NCBI GenBank assembly: GCA_035650215.1
Contig: DASRIC010000002.1
Span: 166,273-230,272, forward strand
Reading direction: 5' to 3'
From: JACVRW01 sp035650215
GTDB lineage: Bacteria; Actinomycetota; Thermoleophilia; Solirubrobacterales; Thermoleophilaceae
Length of the DNA stretch: 64,000 bases
In this document: positions 16,888 to 25,771 of the stretch, in pieces
Position numbering within the stretch: position 1 is the first letter of the stretch
Layout: every line of letters starts with the position of its first letter
Notes under the pieces: model-generated
Database searches by the model: none
What the model saw: only the letters and a program-made list of their open reading frames with translations
Told to the model about the DNA's origin: nothing
Made by a program: the position numbers and the translations under genes

Positions 16888-16890
16888 CGT
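16885..16890 (+). promoter_or_regulatory. Putative leaderless -10 box for the VOC gene
   Basis: TAGCGT, which overlaps the stop codon of the GFA gene, ends exactly 6 bases before ATG 16897. There is no Shine-Dalgarno in between. Confidence 0.4.
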
Positions 16891-16896
16891 TGGGGC

Positions 16897-17277
16897 ATGC
16901 CCCGCTATCTCCACACCTGCTACCGCATCGGCGACATCGACCGCTCGGTCTCGTTCTACGAGAAACTCGGCTTCGAGGAGCGTCGCCGCATGCCGATCGG
17001 CGACGAGGCGACCAACGTCTTCATGGGAATGCCCGACGAGGACGAGGTGCTCGAGCTGACCTACAACAACGGCGTCGACTCGTACGACCTCGGCACCGGC
17101 TACAACCACATCGCGCTCGCCGTCGACGACCTCGACGGCACGCTGTCGGCGCTGGCCGGCGACGGGATCGAGCCCGAGAAGCCGCCCTACCGTCCGGGCG
17201 GACGCACCGAGGGGCCGATGATCTGCTTCGTGCGGGACCCGGACGGCTACCGGGTCGAGCTCATCGGCCGCCCGTAA
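16897..17277 (+). CDS. Glyoxalase I / VOC superfamily protein
   Basis: A 126-residue protein with two beta-alpha-beta-beta-beta modules. The first holds His6 in LHTCYRIGDIDRSVSFYEKLGF and a Glu near 53 (VLELTYNN). The second holds His70 in YNHIALAVDDLDGT and the terminal metal Glu in PDGYRVELIGRP. These four metal-ligand positions and the short length match GloA-type lactoylglutathione lyases; use of glutathione or another thiol is uncertain in this phylum. The 3' end overlaps the convergent SnoaL-like gene by 31 bases. Confidence 0.82.
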   Translation: MPRYLHTCYRIGDIDRSVSFYEKLGFEERRRMPIGDEATNVFMGMPDEDEVLELTYNNGVDSYDLGTGYNHIALAVDDLDGTLSALAGDGIEPEKPPYRPGGRTEGPMICFVRDPDGYRVELIGRP

Positions 17278-17675
17278 CCGCCGACGCCCGCGGCCTCGCG
17301 GGCCAGCTCCTCGGTTCGGAAGAAGCCCCAGAAGCGCAGCCGCCCCGCCTCGGAGAGCCGCGCGGCGAGCCAGAAGTCCTGATCGAGCGGGATGCCGCTG
17401 TTGCGGGCGGTGGCGTTCACGTGGAAGCACACCACGAGGGCGTCGCCATAGTCGTCGACCCACCGCGGGATCGGCTGCCAGTCCGGAAACACATCGAGCA
17501 CGGACTCGAGCCAGTCGCGCACTCCGGGGGCGCCGTCGTAGATCGAGCGCTCCGCCTCGGTCATCAGCGAGCGCACCACCACGTCCGGCTCGCAGAGTGC
17601 GAGGAGCGCGTCGAGGTCGCGCTGGTTCCAGGCGTCGAACGCCGCGCTCACGAGCTCGGCGTTACCGTCGCTCAC
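17247..17675 (-). CDS. SnoaL-like (NTF2 superfamily) protein
   Basis: A protein of about 142 residues with the cone-shaped NTF2 fold pattern. It opens with AAFDAWNQRDLDALLALCEPDVVV, then GAPGVRDWLESVLDVFPDW and a beta-rich C-terminus. Members include polyketide cyclases and isomerases, but most bacterial ones are uncharacterised; no specific catalytic residue can be assigned. GTG 17675 is preferred over 17720 because TAGCCT stands 7 bases upstream of it on the minus strand. It diverges from yceD with the start codons only 23 bases apart. Confidence 0.7.
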   Translation of the reverse strand: MSDGNAELVSAAFDAWNQRDLDALLALCEPDVVVRSLMTEAERSIYDGAPGVRDWLESVLDVFPDWQPIPRWVDDYGDALVVCFHVNATARNSGIPLDQDFWLAARLSEAGRLRFWGFFRTEELAREAAGVGGYGRPMSSTR

Positions 17676-17682
17676 CGCGTCC

Positions 17683-17692
17683 AGGCTACTCT
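17683..17692. promoter_or_regulatory. Overlapping divergent -10 boxes (SnoaL-like gene / yceD)
   Basis: The plus-strand box TACTCT (17687-17692) lies 6 bases before ATG 17699. The minus-strand box TAGCCT (17683-17688) lies 7 bases before GTG 17675. They share two bases, so the two leaderless promoters should compete for polymerase. Confidence 0.45.
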
Positions 17693-17698
17693 CGAGCC

Positions 17699-18214
17699 AT
17701 GGGACAGCGCACCCAGACATTCGACGTCGGAAAGCTCGGCCTCTCGTCGGGTGAGGGCAGGCGGATCGCGCTCACCGTGCCGGTGGAGCCGCTCTCCTTC
17801 GCGGGCGAGCGCTACGAGGTGCCGGGCGGCGCCGTCGAGGCCCAGCTCGACGCGTCCCACACCACCACCGGGTACTCGCTGCGGCTGCGCTTCGAGACCG
17901 CGCTCGACGGACCCTGCATGCGCTGCCTCGAGCCGGCCGGCCACACACTGCAGGTCGACGCACGCGAGATCGACCAGCCGGGCGGCGGCGAGGACCTCAG
18001 CTCGCCGTACCTCGAGCAGGACGAGCTCGACGTGCACGCCTGGGCGCGCGACGCCCTGGCGCTCGCGCTGCCCACCCAGATCGTCTGCCGCGAGGACTGC
18101 CTGGGACTCTGCGCCGTCTGCGGCGAGAACCTGAACGACGCGGAGCCGGGCCACGCGCACGAGTCCGCCCCCGACCCGCGCTGGGCTGCGCTGCGGGAGC
18201 TGAAGCTCGAGTAG
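17699..18214 (+). CDS. YceD/DUF177 family protein
   Basis: A 171-residue protein beginning MGQRTQTFDVGKL. A central GPCMRCLEPAGH (CxxC) is paired with CREDCLGLCAVCGENLN near the C-terminus, so four or more cysteines could bind zinc. DUF177/YceD proteins are almost always encoded directly upstream of rpmF, as here, and have been implicated in 23S rRNA or large-subunit biogenesis. The frame is open to 17597, but ATG 17699 has a -10-like box 6 bases upstream and starts the conserved region. Confidence 0.85.
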   Translation: MGQRTQTFDVGKLGLSSGEGRRIALTVPVEPLSFAGERYEVPGGAVEAQLDASHTTTGYSLRLRFETALDGPCMRCLEPAGHTLQVDAREIDQPGGGEDLSSPYLEQDELDVHAWARDALALALPTQIVCREDCLGLCAVCGENLNDAEPGHAHESAPDPRWAALRELKLE

Positions 18215-18254
18215 ACACCGGGCGGGAGGCCACCGGCTATCCTTCCCGGCCGCT

Positions 18255-18452
18255 ATGGCGGTCCCCAAGCAGAGACAGTCGCACTCGCGGACGAGCAAGC
18301 GTCGCGCGCAACACAAGATCGAAACGCCCGGACTTCGGTTTTGCCCGCGCTGCCACGCGCCGCGGCTGCCGCATCGCGTCTGCCCGAGCTGCGGCACCTA
18401 CGGCGGCCGTGAGGTCGTCGTGCAGCAGCGGGGCTCCGACGACGACGAGTAG
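18255..18452 (+). CDS. rpmF: 50S ribosomal protein L32
   Basis: A 65-residue protein starting MAVPKQRQSHSRTSKRRAQH, the standard L32 N-terminus. It has a zinc ribbon of two CxxC pairs (FCPRCHAP and VCPSCGTYGG) and a short acidic tail. TATCCT stands 11 bases before the ATG. The order yceD-rpmF-plsX is the classic ribosome-to-lipid operon. Confidence 0.96.
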   Translation: MAVPKQRQSHSRTSKRRAQHKIETPGLRFCPRCHAPRLPHRVCPSCGTYGGREVVVQQRGSDDDE

Positions 18453-18458
18453 CGCTCA

Positions 18459-19457
18459 GTGATCGCCGTCGATGCGAACGGCGCCGATCAGGGCCCGGCC
18501 GCCGTCGCCGAGGGAGTCGCCCGGTCCGGGGTGCCCGCGCTGCTGTTCGGCCCGGCCGCCGAGCTGGGTGACCGGGCAGGACCTCACGCCGAGGTGGTGG
18601 ACGCCCCGGAGTCGATCAAGGCGGGCGAGGAGGCGGTGGCAGCGGTGCGGTCCCGGCGCGATGCCTCGATCGTCCAGGCCGCGCAGGCCGTTGCCGCGGG
18701 GCGGGCGGAGGCGCTCGTGTCCGCGGGCTCGACAGGGCCGACGCTCGCCGCCGCCACGATCTCGATCAAGCGCCTGCGCGGCGTGTTCCGGCCGGCGCTC
18801 GCGGTGCTGATGCCCGTGCCGGGCGGGCCGGTGCTGCTGCTCGACGCGGGCGCCAGCGTCGAGGTGCGCCCGGAGCACCTCGTGCAGTTCGCCTACATGG
18901 GGGCGAGCTTCATGGAGGCGGTGGTGGGTGTGAAGGAGCCAAGGGTCGGGCTGCTCTCGGTGGGCGAGGAGGCCGGCAAGGGCACGCCGGGCGTGCTCGC
19001 CGCGCACGAGCGCCTCGCCGAGGGAGGCCTCAACTTCGTGGGCAACCTCGAGGGCTTCGACCTCCCCGCCGCCCGCGCCCACGTGATGGTGGCGGACGGC
19101 TTCACCGGCAACGTCGCGCTCAAGGTGCTCGAGGGAACGCTGAAGGCGGTGGGGGTCCAGATCCGGGAGCGGGTGCGCTCGGGACCGGTGTCGACGCTCG
19201 GCGGCCTCTTGGTGCGCGGGAAGCTCGGGGAGCTGCGCGACGATCTCGACCCGGAGCGGGTGGGCGGCGCGATCCTGCTCGGGCTGCGCAAGCCGGTGGT
19301 GGTCGGCCACGGCAGCTTCGGGCCGGTCGGGATCGAGCACGCCGTCCGGCTGGCGCGGCGAGCGGTCGACGAGGACATGGTCGATCGCACCTCGGCGGCG
19401 CTCGAGGCGGCGGGGGCCTTACGGTCCGCGCCCGCTGCTAGCGTCGCCGAGCGATGA
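18459..19457 (+). CDS. plsX: Phosphate acyltransferase PlsX
   Basis: A 332-residue PlsX, which converts acyl-ACP to acyl-phosphate to start phospholipid synthesis at the membrane surface. The N-terminal IAVDANGADQGP is the family opening (usually DAMGGDxxP). ALVSAGSTGPTLAAA, DAGASVEVRPEHLVQFAYMG and VVADGFTGNVALK are the phosphate- and acyl-site motifs. GTG starts 6 bases after rpmF. The stop overlaps the acpP ATG by 4 bases. Confidence 0.94.
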   Translation: MIAVDANGADQGPAAVAEGVARSGVPALLFGPAAELGDRAGPHAEVVDAPESIKAGEEAVAAVRSRRDASIVQAAQAVAAGRAEALVSAGSTGPTLAAATISIKRLRGVFRPALAVLMPVPGGPVLLLDAGASVEVRPEHLVQFAYMGASFMEAVVGVKEPRVGLLSVGEEAGKGTPGVLAAHERLAEGGLNFVGNLEGFDLPAARAHVMVADGFTGNVALKVLEGTLKAVGVQIRERVRSGPVSTLGGLLVRGKLGELRDDLDPERVGGAILLGLRKPVVVGHGSFGPVGIEHAVRLARRAVDEDMVDRTSAALEAAGALRSAPAASVAER

Positions 19458-19708
19458 CCCGAGAGGAGGTCCTCGAGCGCATTCGGGAGCACCTGGCCAC
19501 CGAGTTGGAGGTAGACGCCGGGCGTATCCGCGACGACACCCGCTTCAAGGAGGACCTGGAGGCCGACTCGCTCGACCTGGTGGAGCTGGTGGTCGAGCTC
19601 GAGGACAGCTACGGCATCCGCATACCCGATGAGGAGGCAGCGAAGATCCTCACGGTGGGCCAAGCCGCCGACTTCGTCGCCGTCCATGCCGCGGGGATCG
19701 AGCGCTGA
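19454..19708 (+). CDS. acpP: Acyl carrier protein
   Basis: An 84-residue acidic four-helix protein. The phosphopantetheine attachment Ser is in EADSLDLVELVVELED (DSLD, near residue 38). It starts with ATGA overlapping plsX and carries acyl chains for PlsX and fatty acid synthase. It ends inside the start of rnc. Confidence 0.95.
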   Translation: MTREEVLERIREHLATELEVDAGRIRDDTRFKEDLEADSLDLVELVVELEDSYGIRIPDEEAAKILTVGQAADFVAVHAAGIER

Positions 19709-20384
19709 GTCACTGCAGGAGCTGCTCGCCGAGCTGCCGGACGACCTTCGGCGGCAGGCGTTCACACATGCGTCGTGGGTCGAGCACCGGCCCGAGTCCT
19801 ACGAGCGGCTGGCGTTCCTCGGCGACGTGGTCCTGAGCCTCGCGGTCTCCACCCACCTGTTCCCGCGCTTCGAGCGCCACGGCGCCGGCCGGCTCACCAA
19901 GGTCCGCGCGCAGGCCGTGAGCGGCGCCTCGTGTGCGCGCGTGGCATCCGGTCTCGGCGTTCCCGAGGCGCTGCAGGCCGCGGCGCCGAGCGGCACCACG
20001 GGCCGCAGCGCCGCGATGCTCGTCGAGTCCGAGCGCGTGCTCGCGTCGGTGTGCGAGGCCGTGATCGGCGCCGCCTACCTCGCGTTCGGCTTCGAGCGCA
20101 CGGCGGCCGCGGTGGTGGAGTCGTTCGCCGACGAGATTGACGAGGCGCTCGAGCACCCCGTGGACTACAAGTCGCTGCTCCAGGAGCGGCTCGCCCGCCG
20201 CGCCGAGGTCGTGGCCTACCGCACCGTCTCCGAGGAGGGGCCCGCGCACGACAAGCGCTTCATCGCCGTCGCCGAGGTGGCGGGGGAGGAGCTCGGCCGC
20301 GGGGAGGGAAAGACGAAGAAGAGCGCGGAGCAGGAGGCCGCGCTGCAAGCGCTTGACGCAATCGAGGTGGAGGCCGCCGGCTAG
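19686..20384 (+). CDS. rnc: Ribonuclease III, divergent active site
   Basis: A protein of about 232 residues with an RNase III domain (about 8-150) and a C-terminal double-stranded RNA-binding domain (about 165-225, ending in GKTKKSAEQEAALQAL). By position between acpP and smc and by overall pattern (AFTHASW, ERLAFLGDVVLSLAV, CEAVIGAAYLAFG) it is Rnc, which processes rRNA and mRNA. Compared with Escherichia coli, Glu38, Asp45 and Glu117 are kept (Glu40, Asp47, Glu124), but Glu41, Glu65 and Asp114 are replaced by Ala43, Ala67 and Ser121. Metal binding is therefore likely altered. ATG 19686 overlaps acpP; no better start is visible. Confidence 0.85.
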   Translation: MPRGSSAESLQELLAELPDDLRRQAFTHASWVEHRPESYERLAFLGDVVLSLAVSTHLFPRFERHGAGRLTKVRAQAVSGASCARVASGLGVPEALQAAAPSGTTGRSAAMLVESERVLASVCEAVIGAAYLAFGFERTAAAVVESFADEIDEALEHPVDYKSLLQERLARRAEVVAYRTVSEEGPAHDKRFIAVAEVAGEELGRGEGKTKKSAEQEAALQALDAIEVEAAG

Positions 20385-23300
20385 TGCACCTGCGTTCGAT
20401 TTCGATGAAGGGCTTCAAGTCCTTCCCTCACCGGACCAAGCTCGAGTTCGGCACGGGCGTGTCCGTGATCGTCGGGCCGAACGGCTCCGGCAAGTCGAAC
20501 ATCACTGACGCCGTGCTCTGGGCGCTCGGCGAGCAGTCGCCGCTGGCGGTGCGCGGGCAATCGATGAAGGACGTGATCTTCGCCGGGGCGCACGGGGTCC
20601 AGGGCGCCGGTGCGGCCGAGGTGGAGGTGGTGATCGACAACGAGGACGGTGCGCTGCAGAGCGACTACGCGGAGCTGTCGATCGTCCGCCGGCTGGGACG
20701 GGACGGCGAGGGCGAGTACCGCCTGAACGGGGCGCGCTGCCGGCTGGTCGACGTGCTCGAGGTGCTGTCGGACTCGGGGCTCGGCAAGGAGATGCACTCG
20801 GTGGTCTCGCAGGGCAAGGTCGAGCAGATCGTGCTCTCGCGGCCGCGCGACCGGCGTCTGCTGATCGAGGAGGCCGCGGGCCTCGGCAAGCACCGCAAGC
20901 GCCGGCGCCGAGCCCAGCTGAAGCTTGAGCGCACCGAGGAGAACCTCTCGCGCGCCCTCGACGTGGAGCGCGAAGCGCGCTCGCGGCTGCGGCCGCTCAA
21001 GCGCCAGGCGGAGGCCGCGGAGCTCCACGCGCGGCTGGAGCGGCAGTCGCTCGAGGCGCGCTTCGATCTCTCGCGTGACGCGTCGCGCGCCGCGCGCGTC
21101 GCGCTGGCGGACGCGGAGGAGCGCGCCCGCGCCGCGCGGGCCTCGCGCGACGAGGCCGAGCGGCTCCTGGCCGAAGTCGGCCGGCGCCGCGAGCGGGCCG
21201 AGCACGCCTTCGCCGAGCAGTCACGCGAGCGCGAGCGCCTCCAGGGCCGCGTCTACGGTGCCCGAGCGGCCCACGACCGGATCGCGATGCGCCTCGAGCG
21301 CGTGCGCGAACAGGGCGCGGCGGCCGCCGAGCGGCGCGAGCGCCGCGAGCGCCAGATTGAGCTGCTCGAGCAGCAGGCCGCCGCCGACGCCTCGCTGTCG
21401 GCTGAGGACGAGCGGCCCGCGCGGCGCATCGAGGCCATCGAGGGGGAGCTCGCCGAGCTCGACGCCGGGCGCGAGCGGCGCCTCGCAGCAGAGCTTGAGG
21501 AGCTCGAGCGCGAGCTGATGCGGGCGGGCTCAGAGCTGGAGCGCTGCGAGCGGTCCGCCGGCGACCTGCGCGCGTCGCTCGACGCGGCGGAGCAGGCGGC
21601 CGACGGCGCGCGCGACGGGCGCCGCGACGCGGAGCGCGCGGCCGAGGCGGCGCGGGCCAGCGCGGCTCGCGCGGGCGCCGAGCTCGCCGCGCTCAACCAG
21701 TTCGTGCGCGGCGCAAGCGCGGCGGCGGGGGACGCCCGCCCGCTGGCCGAGCGCCTGCAGGTCGAGGCGGGCTATGAGCTTGCGCTCGCGGCCGTGCTCG
21801 GGCCGCGCCTCACGGCCGGTGTCGTGGCCGACCTCGCCGCCGGCGAGCGGCTGCTCGCGGCCGCAGGGCGGGACGGGGGCAGCGTGCTGGTGGAGCGGCG
21901 GCCCGCGGGCGAGGCTCGCCAGGCCTCGGATCCGCCCGTCTCGGGCGCAGAGCCGCTTCTCGCCCACGTGCGCCCAGAGCCGGGCGCGGCCGGGCTGGCC
22001 GACCGCCTGCTCGACGGCGTCTGGGTGGTGTCCTCGCTCGACGAGCTCCCGGCCGGCTTCGCGGGCGTGGCGGTCACGCGCTCCGGGCGCCTGTTCGACG
22101 GCACCACCGGAGAGCTCTCGCAGGCTCCGGCGGGCGGCGCCGAGCGCCTGCTCGAGGAGCTTGGCCGCCGCGACGAGCTGATCGCCGCCTCCGAGCGCGC
22201 CGTGGCCGCCGAGGCCGAGGCGTGCGGCGCGCTCGAGCGCGCACTCGCGGCGGTGGGCGCTGCCGACGCAGCGCGCGAGCAGGCGGAGAGTGAGCTGCGC
22301 GGCGCCCTCCGCGAGGCCGCCGAGGCGAGCGAGCGGGTGAGCCGCGCCGAGTGGCTGATCGGCCGCCGCCGGGACGCGCCCGAGGACGGTCCCGAGGCGG
22401 TCAGGCGGGCCGAGCTGCTCGGCGACCTGCGCGCGGAACAGCGGCTGGCCGAGCGGATCGAGCGCGAGCGCGCCGAGCGAGCGCGGGCCCTCGAGGCACT
22501 CCGCGCCGGTGCGGAGCGCGACGCCCGGGTGGCGGCCGCCGCGGAGCGCGCCGCCCGCGCCATCGAGCAGGCGCGCGACGCCGTCGGAGCCCGGCGCGAA
22601 GCCCTCGCCGCGGAGCTCGACGCCGGCGCCGCCGCGGGCGAGGAGACCGCGGCCGCGCTCAGGGCTTGCGCGGCGGAGGAGGCCGAGCTCCAGGGCCGCC
22701 TCCGGGGCGCCAGCGAGGCCGTGACGGGCGCAGAGGTGGCCGCCCAGCAGGTGCGCGACTCGGCCGCCGACGCCGAGCGCGAGCTGACCGCGATCGCCGG
22801 CCGGCTCGGCCTCGAGCCGGAGCCCGCCGAGGAGCCGCTGCCGGACGAGCAGCGCGCCGCGCTGCTCGCGCGCGTGGAGCGGCTCGCGCGCCGCCGCGAG
22901 CAGCTCGGCCCGGTCAACCCGCTCGCCGAGCGCGAGTACGAGGAGGCCGTGGCGCACGTCGAGGAGCTCGAGACTCAGCGCTCCGACCTCGAGACCGCGC
23001 TGGCCGAGCTCGAGAGCCTGATCAAGGAGACCGACCGCCGCATCCGCGTGGCCTTCGAGCAGACCTTCGAGGCGGCCGCGCGCAACTTCGAGGACGTCGT
23101 CGAGCACCTCTTCCCGGGCGGCCGCGGCCGGCTGCGGCTCGTGCGGGCCGAGCAGGGCCCGCGCCCGGTGGTGGGCGGCGAGGCGGCCGATCCCGAGGCC
23201 GACGCAGACGCCGAGACTCCGGAGGCCGATCAGCCCGAGGCGGGCGTCGAGATCGAGGTCACGCCGCCGGGCAAGTCGACCAAGCGCCTGTCGCTGCTCT

Positions 23301-23626
23301 CCGGCGGCGAGAAGTCGCTGGTCGCGCTCGCCTTCATGTTCGCGGTGTTCCTCGCCCGGCCGTGTCCGTTCTACATCCTCGACGAGGTCGAGGCCGCGCT
23401 CGACGACATCAACATCGACCGCTTCCTCCAGCTCGTGAAGCGCTACGCGGACCGCGCCCAGTTCATCGTGGTCACCCACCAGAAGCGCACGATGGACGCC
23501 GCCGACACGCTGTACGGCGTGAGCATGGGCGGCGACGGCATCTCACGCGTGGTCTCGCGCCGCCTCGCCGGCCGGCCCGCCGACGAGCACGCGAGCGCTC
23601 CGGCCGGCGCCGAGGAAGCCGCGTAG
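20384..23626 (+). CDS. smc: Chromosome segregation protein SMC
   Basis: A 1080-residue SMC ATPase, a little shorter than the usual 1150-1190. Walker A is GPNGSGKS (31-38) after MHLRSISMKGFKSF. Long Ala/Glu/Arg coiled-coil arms run at about 170-430 and 600-900. The hinge is near 435-590 (GYELALAAVLGPRL to RLFDGTTGELSQ). The signature motif LSGGEKSLVALA is near 972 and Walker B YILDEVEAALDD near 997-1008. The C-terminal head carries an acidic Asp/Glu/Ala insertion near residue 945. It starts with a GTG sharing one base with the rnc stop. No scpA or scpB is in the window. Confidence 0.95.
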   Translation: MHLRSISMKGFKSFPHRTKLEFGTGVSVIVGPNGSGKSNITDAVLWALGEQSPLAVRGQSMKDVIFAGAHGVQGAGAAEVEVVIDNEDGALQSDYAELSIVRRLGRDGEGEYRLNGARCRLVDVLEVLSDSGLGKEMHSVVSQGKVEQIVLSRPRDRRLLIEEAAGLGKHRKRRRRAQLKLERTEENLSRALDVEREARSRLRPLKRQAEAAELHARLERQSLEARFDLSRDASRAARVALADAEERARAARASRDEAERLLAEVGRRRERAEHAFAEQSRERERLQGRVYGARAAHDRIAMRLERVREQGAAAAERRERRERQIELLEQQAAADASLSAEDERPARRIEAIEGELAELDAGRERRLAAELEELERELMRAGSELERCERSAGDLRASLDAAEQAADGARDGRRDAERAAEAARASAARAGAELAALNQFVRGASAAAGDARPLAERLQVEAGYELALAAVLGPRLTAGVVADLAAGERLLAAAGRDGGSVLVERRPAGEARQASDPPVSGAEPLLAHVRPEPGAAGLADRLLDGVWVVSSLDELPAGFAGVAVTRSGRLFDGTTGELSQAPAGGAERLLEELGRRDELIAASERAVAAEAEACGALERALAAVGAADAAREQAESELRGALREAAEASERVSRAEWLIGRRRDAPEDGPEAVRRAELLGDLRAEQRLAERIERERAERARALEALRAGAERDARVAAAAERAARAIEQARDAVGARREALAAELDAGAAAGEETAAALRACAAEEAELQGRLRGASEAVTGAEVAAQQVRDSAADAERELTAIAGRLGLEPEPAEEPLPDEQRAALLARVERLARRREQLGPVNPLAEREYEEAVAHVEELETQRSDLETALAELESLIKETDRRIRVAFEQTFEAAARNFEDVVEHLFPGGRGRLRLVRAEQGPRPVVGGEAADPEADADAETPEADQPEAGVEIEVTPPGKSTKRLSLLSGGEKSLVALAFMFAVFLARPCPFYILDEVEAALDDINIDRFLQLVKRYADRAQFIVVTHQKRTMDAADTLYGVSMGGDGISRVVSRRLAGRPADEHASAPAGAEEAA

Positions 23627-23648
23627 CCGCGACTATCCTCGCGGGCCC

Positions 23649-24641
23649 ATGGCCCGCACCTGGCACGAGCTGTTCGAGACCGGCGAGGACGCCCCGGCGG
23701 CGGCCGCCCCGGAGGAGAGCGACGGCGAGCGCCGCGGCTTCTTCCGCCGCCTGCGCGACAATATGTCCAAGACGCGCCAGGCGCTCGGAGCCGAGCTCCA
23801 GGCCACGGTCTTCCAGTCCCTCGACGACGAGACCTTCGAGCGGCTAGAGGAGACGCTCATCTACGCCGACGTGGGCGCGCCCACCACGGCCGCCATAGTC
23901 GAGCGGCTCGAGCACGAGGCGGACTCCGGCGAGCTGAGTGACGGCGAGGACCTGTCACGGCGCCTGCAGGAGCTGCTCGCCGAGACCGCGCGCGTCGGGG
24001 AGGACACCATTCCCCTCACCGACAAGCCCTCGGTGATCCTCGTGGTCGGCGTGAACGGCAGCGGCAAGACCACCACGATCGGGAAGATCGCCTGGCACCT
24101 CCAGAAGGAGCTCGGTCGCAAGGTGATGCTGGCCGCGGGCGACACCTTCCGCGCCGCCGCCGCCGAGCAGCTCACCACGTGGGCGGAGCGGGCGGGCTGC
24201 GAGATCGTGCGCGGGGAGCCCGGGTCCGATCCGGGCGCCGTGCTCTTCGACGCGATCGAGGCCGCGCGCGCTCGCGGCTACGACGTGGTGATCTGCGACA
24301 CCGCCGGCCGCCTCCACACCCAGCAGCACCTGATGGACGAGCTGCGTAAGGTCCGCAAGGTGGTCGCTCGCCAGGCCGACGGGGCACCTCACGAGACGCT
24401 GCTCACGATCGACGCCACCACGGGGCAGAACGGGCTGCGCCAGGCGCTGCTGTTCCGGGAGGCGGTCGACGTGACCGGAATCGCCCTCACGAAGCTGGAC
24501 GGCACCGCCAAGGGCGGGATCGCGCTGGCCATCGCCCAGGAGCTCGGCGTGCCCGTCAAGCTGATCGGTGTCGGCGAGTCGCTCGAGGACCTGCGCCCGT
24601 TCGACGCCGACGACTTCGCGAAGGCGATCCTGGAGCCGTGA
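23649..24641 (+). CDS. ftsY: Signal recognition particle receptor FtsY
   Basis: A 330-residue SRP-receptor GTPase docking ribosome-SRP complexes at the membrane. A short acidic A-region (1-30) precedes the N-domain helices. The G domain has GVNGSGKTTTIGK (134-146), DTAGRLHTQ (G3), TKLDGTAKGG (G4) and VKLIGVGE near the end. TATCCT lies 9 bases before the ATG, so it may have its own promoter after smc. It overlaps the next gene by 4 bases. Confidence 0.95.
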   Translation: MARTWHELFETGEDAPAAAAPEESDGERRGFFRRLRDNMSKTRQALGAELQATVFQSLDDETFERLEETLIYADVGAPTTAAIVERLEHEADSGELSDGEDLSRRLQELLAETARVGEDTIPLTDKPSVILVVGVNGSGKTTTIGKIAWHLQKELGRKVMLAAGDTFRAAAAEQLTTWAERAGCEIVRGEPGSDPGAVLFDAIEAARARGYDVVICDTAGRLHTQQHLMDELRKVRKVVARQADGAPHETLLTIDATTGQNGLRQALLFREAVDVTGIALTKLDGTAKGGIALAIAQELGVPVKLIGVGESLEDLRPFDADDFAKAILEP

Positions 24642-25759
24642 GCGGCGACGGCACGCGAGTCGTGCGGGCGGGGCTCCCCGAGCCGGGCCAGGGCGAACCC
24701 TTCCTGCCCGGACCGGTGTTCGCGGCGCCCTTCCAGGCGAGCGGCGACCCCGCCGACGTGCCGTACGTCTACTCCCGCTACGAGCATCCGACGCTCGAGC
24801 GCTACGAGGCGGCGCTCGGCGGCCTCGAGGAGGGCGAGACGGTGCTGTTCGCCTCCGGCATGGCCGCCGCGGCCGCGCTGCTCCTGACGGAGCTGCGACC
24901 GGGGAACGTCGTGGCGATCGACCGCTCCTGCTACCTCGGCGTGCGCCGCCTGGCCCAGACCCACCTCGAGCCGCGCGGCGTGGAGGTGCGGCTGGCGAGC
25001 CCCGAGGCGCTCCACGAGGCCGTGCGCGGCGCGCAGGTGCTGTGGCTCGAGACCCCCTCGAACCCGAAGCTCGAGGTCTACGACATCGCGGCGCTCGCCG
25101 CCGCCGGGCGCGGCGCCGGGGCGCTCACCGTCGTCGACAACACCACCGCCGGGCCGCTCCTGCAGCGCCCGCTCGAGCTCGGCGCCGACGCCGCGATGAC
25201 GAGCGCGACGAAGCAGATGACGGGCCACGCCGACATCCTGCTCGGCTACGTCACCACGCGCGACCCGGAGCGCGCGCAGCGCCTGCGTGACTGGCGCCGC
25301 GACGCCGGCAGCGTGCCGGGGCCGTTCGAGACCTGGCTCGCCCACCGCTCGCTGCCGACGCTCGCCCTGCGGCTCGAGCGCAGCTGCCGCAGCGCGCAGG
25401 CGATCGCCGAGCTGCTCTCGGGGCGCGACGACGTGGCGAGCGTGCTCTACCCCGGCCTGCCGTCGCACCCGGGGCACGAGACGGCGCGCCGGCAGATGCG
25501 CGGGGGGTTCGGGATGGTCGTGTCGTTCGACCTCGAGACCGCGGAGCGCGCCGAGCGCTTCCTCGCCGCCGCTGAGCTGATCTCCGACGCCACGAGCTTC
25601 GGCAGCGTCTACACCACCGCCGAGCGGCGCGCCCGCTGGGCCGGCGACGACGTGTCGGAGGGCTTCATCCGGCTCTCTGCCGGGTGCGAGGACACCGCCG
25701 ACCTGGTGTCCGACGTGGCGCGCGCGCTCGACATGGCGGGTGTCCAGACCCGCGCGTAG
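24638..25759 (+). CDS. Trans-sulfuration-type PLP enzyme (cystathionine gamma-synthase/lyase family)
   Basis: A 373-residue fold-type I PLP enzyme of the Cys/Met metabolism family. YVYSRYEHPTLERYEAALGGLE near the start, FASGMAAAAALLL (PLP phosphate site), WLETPSNPKLEVYDI and VVDNTTAGPLLQRP (Asp to the pyridine nitrogen) are family motifs. The Schiff-base Lys lies in TSATKQMTGHADILLG near residue 193. Whether it is a gamma-synthase, gamma-lyase or beta-lyase cannot be told. It starts with GTG overlapping ftsY by 4 bases. Confidence 0.85.
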   Translation: MSGDGTRVVRAGLPEPGQGEPFLPGPVFAAPFQASGDPADVPYVYSRYEHPTLERYEAALGGLEEGETVLFASGMAAAAALLLTELRPGNVVAIDRSCYLGVRRLAQTHLEPRGVEVRLASPEALHEAVRGAQVLWLETPSNPKLEVYDIAALAAAGRGAGALTVVDNTTAGPLLQRPLELGADAAMTSATKQMTGHADILLGYVTTRDPERAQRLRDWRRDAGSVPGPFETWLAHRSLPTLALRLERSCRSAQAIAELLSGRDDVASVLYPGLPSHPGHETARRQMRGGFGMVVSFDLETAERAERFLAAAELISDATSFGSVYTTAERRARWAGDDVSEGFIRLSAGCEDTADLVSDVARALDMAGVQTRA

Positions 25760-25771
25760 GATCGAGAGCAC

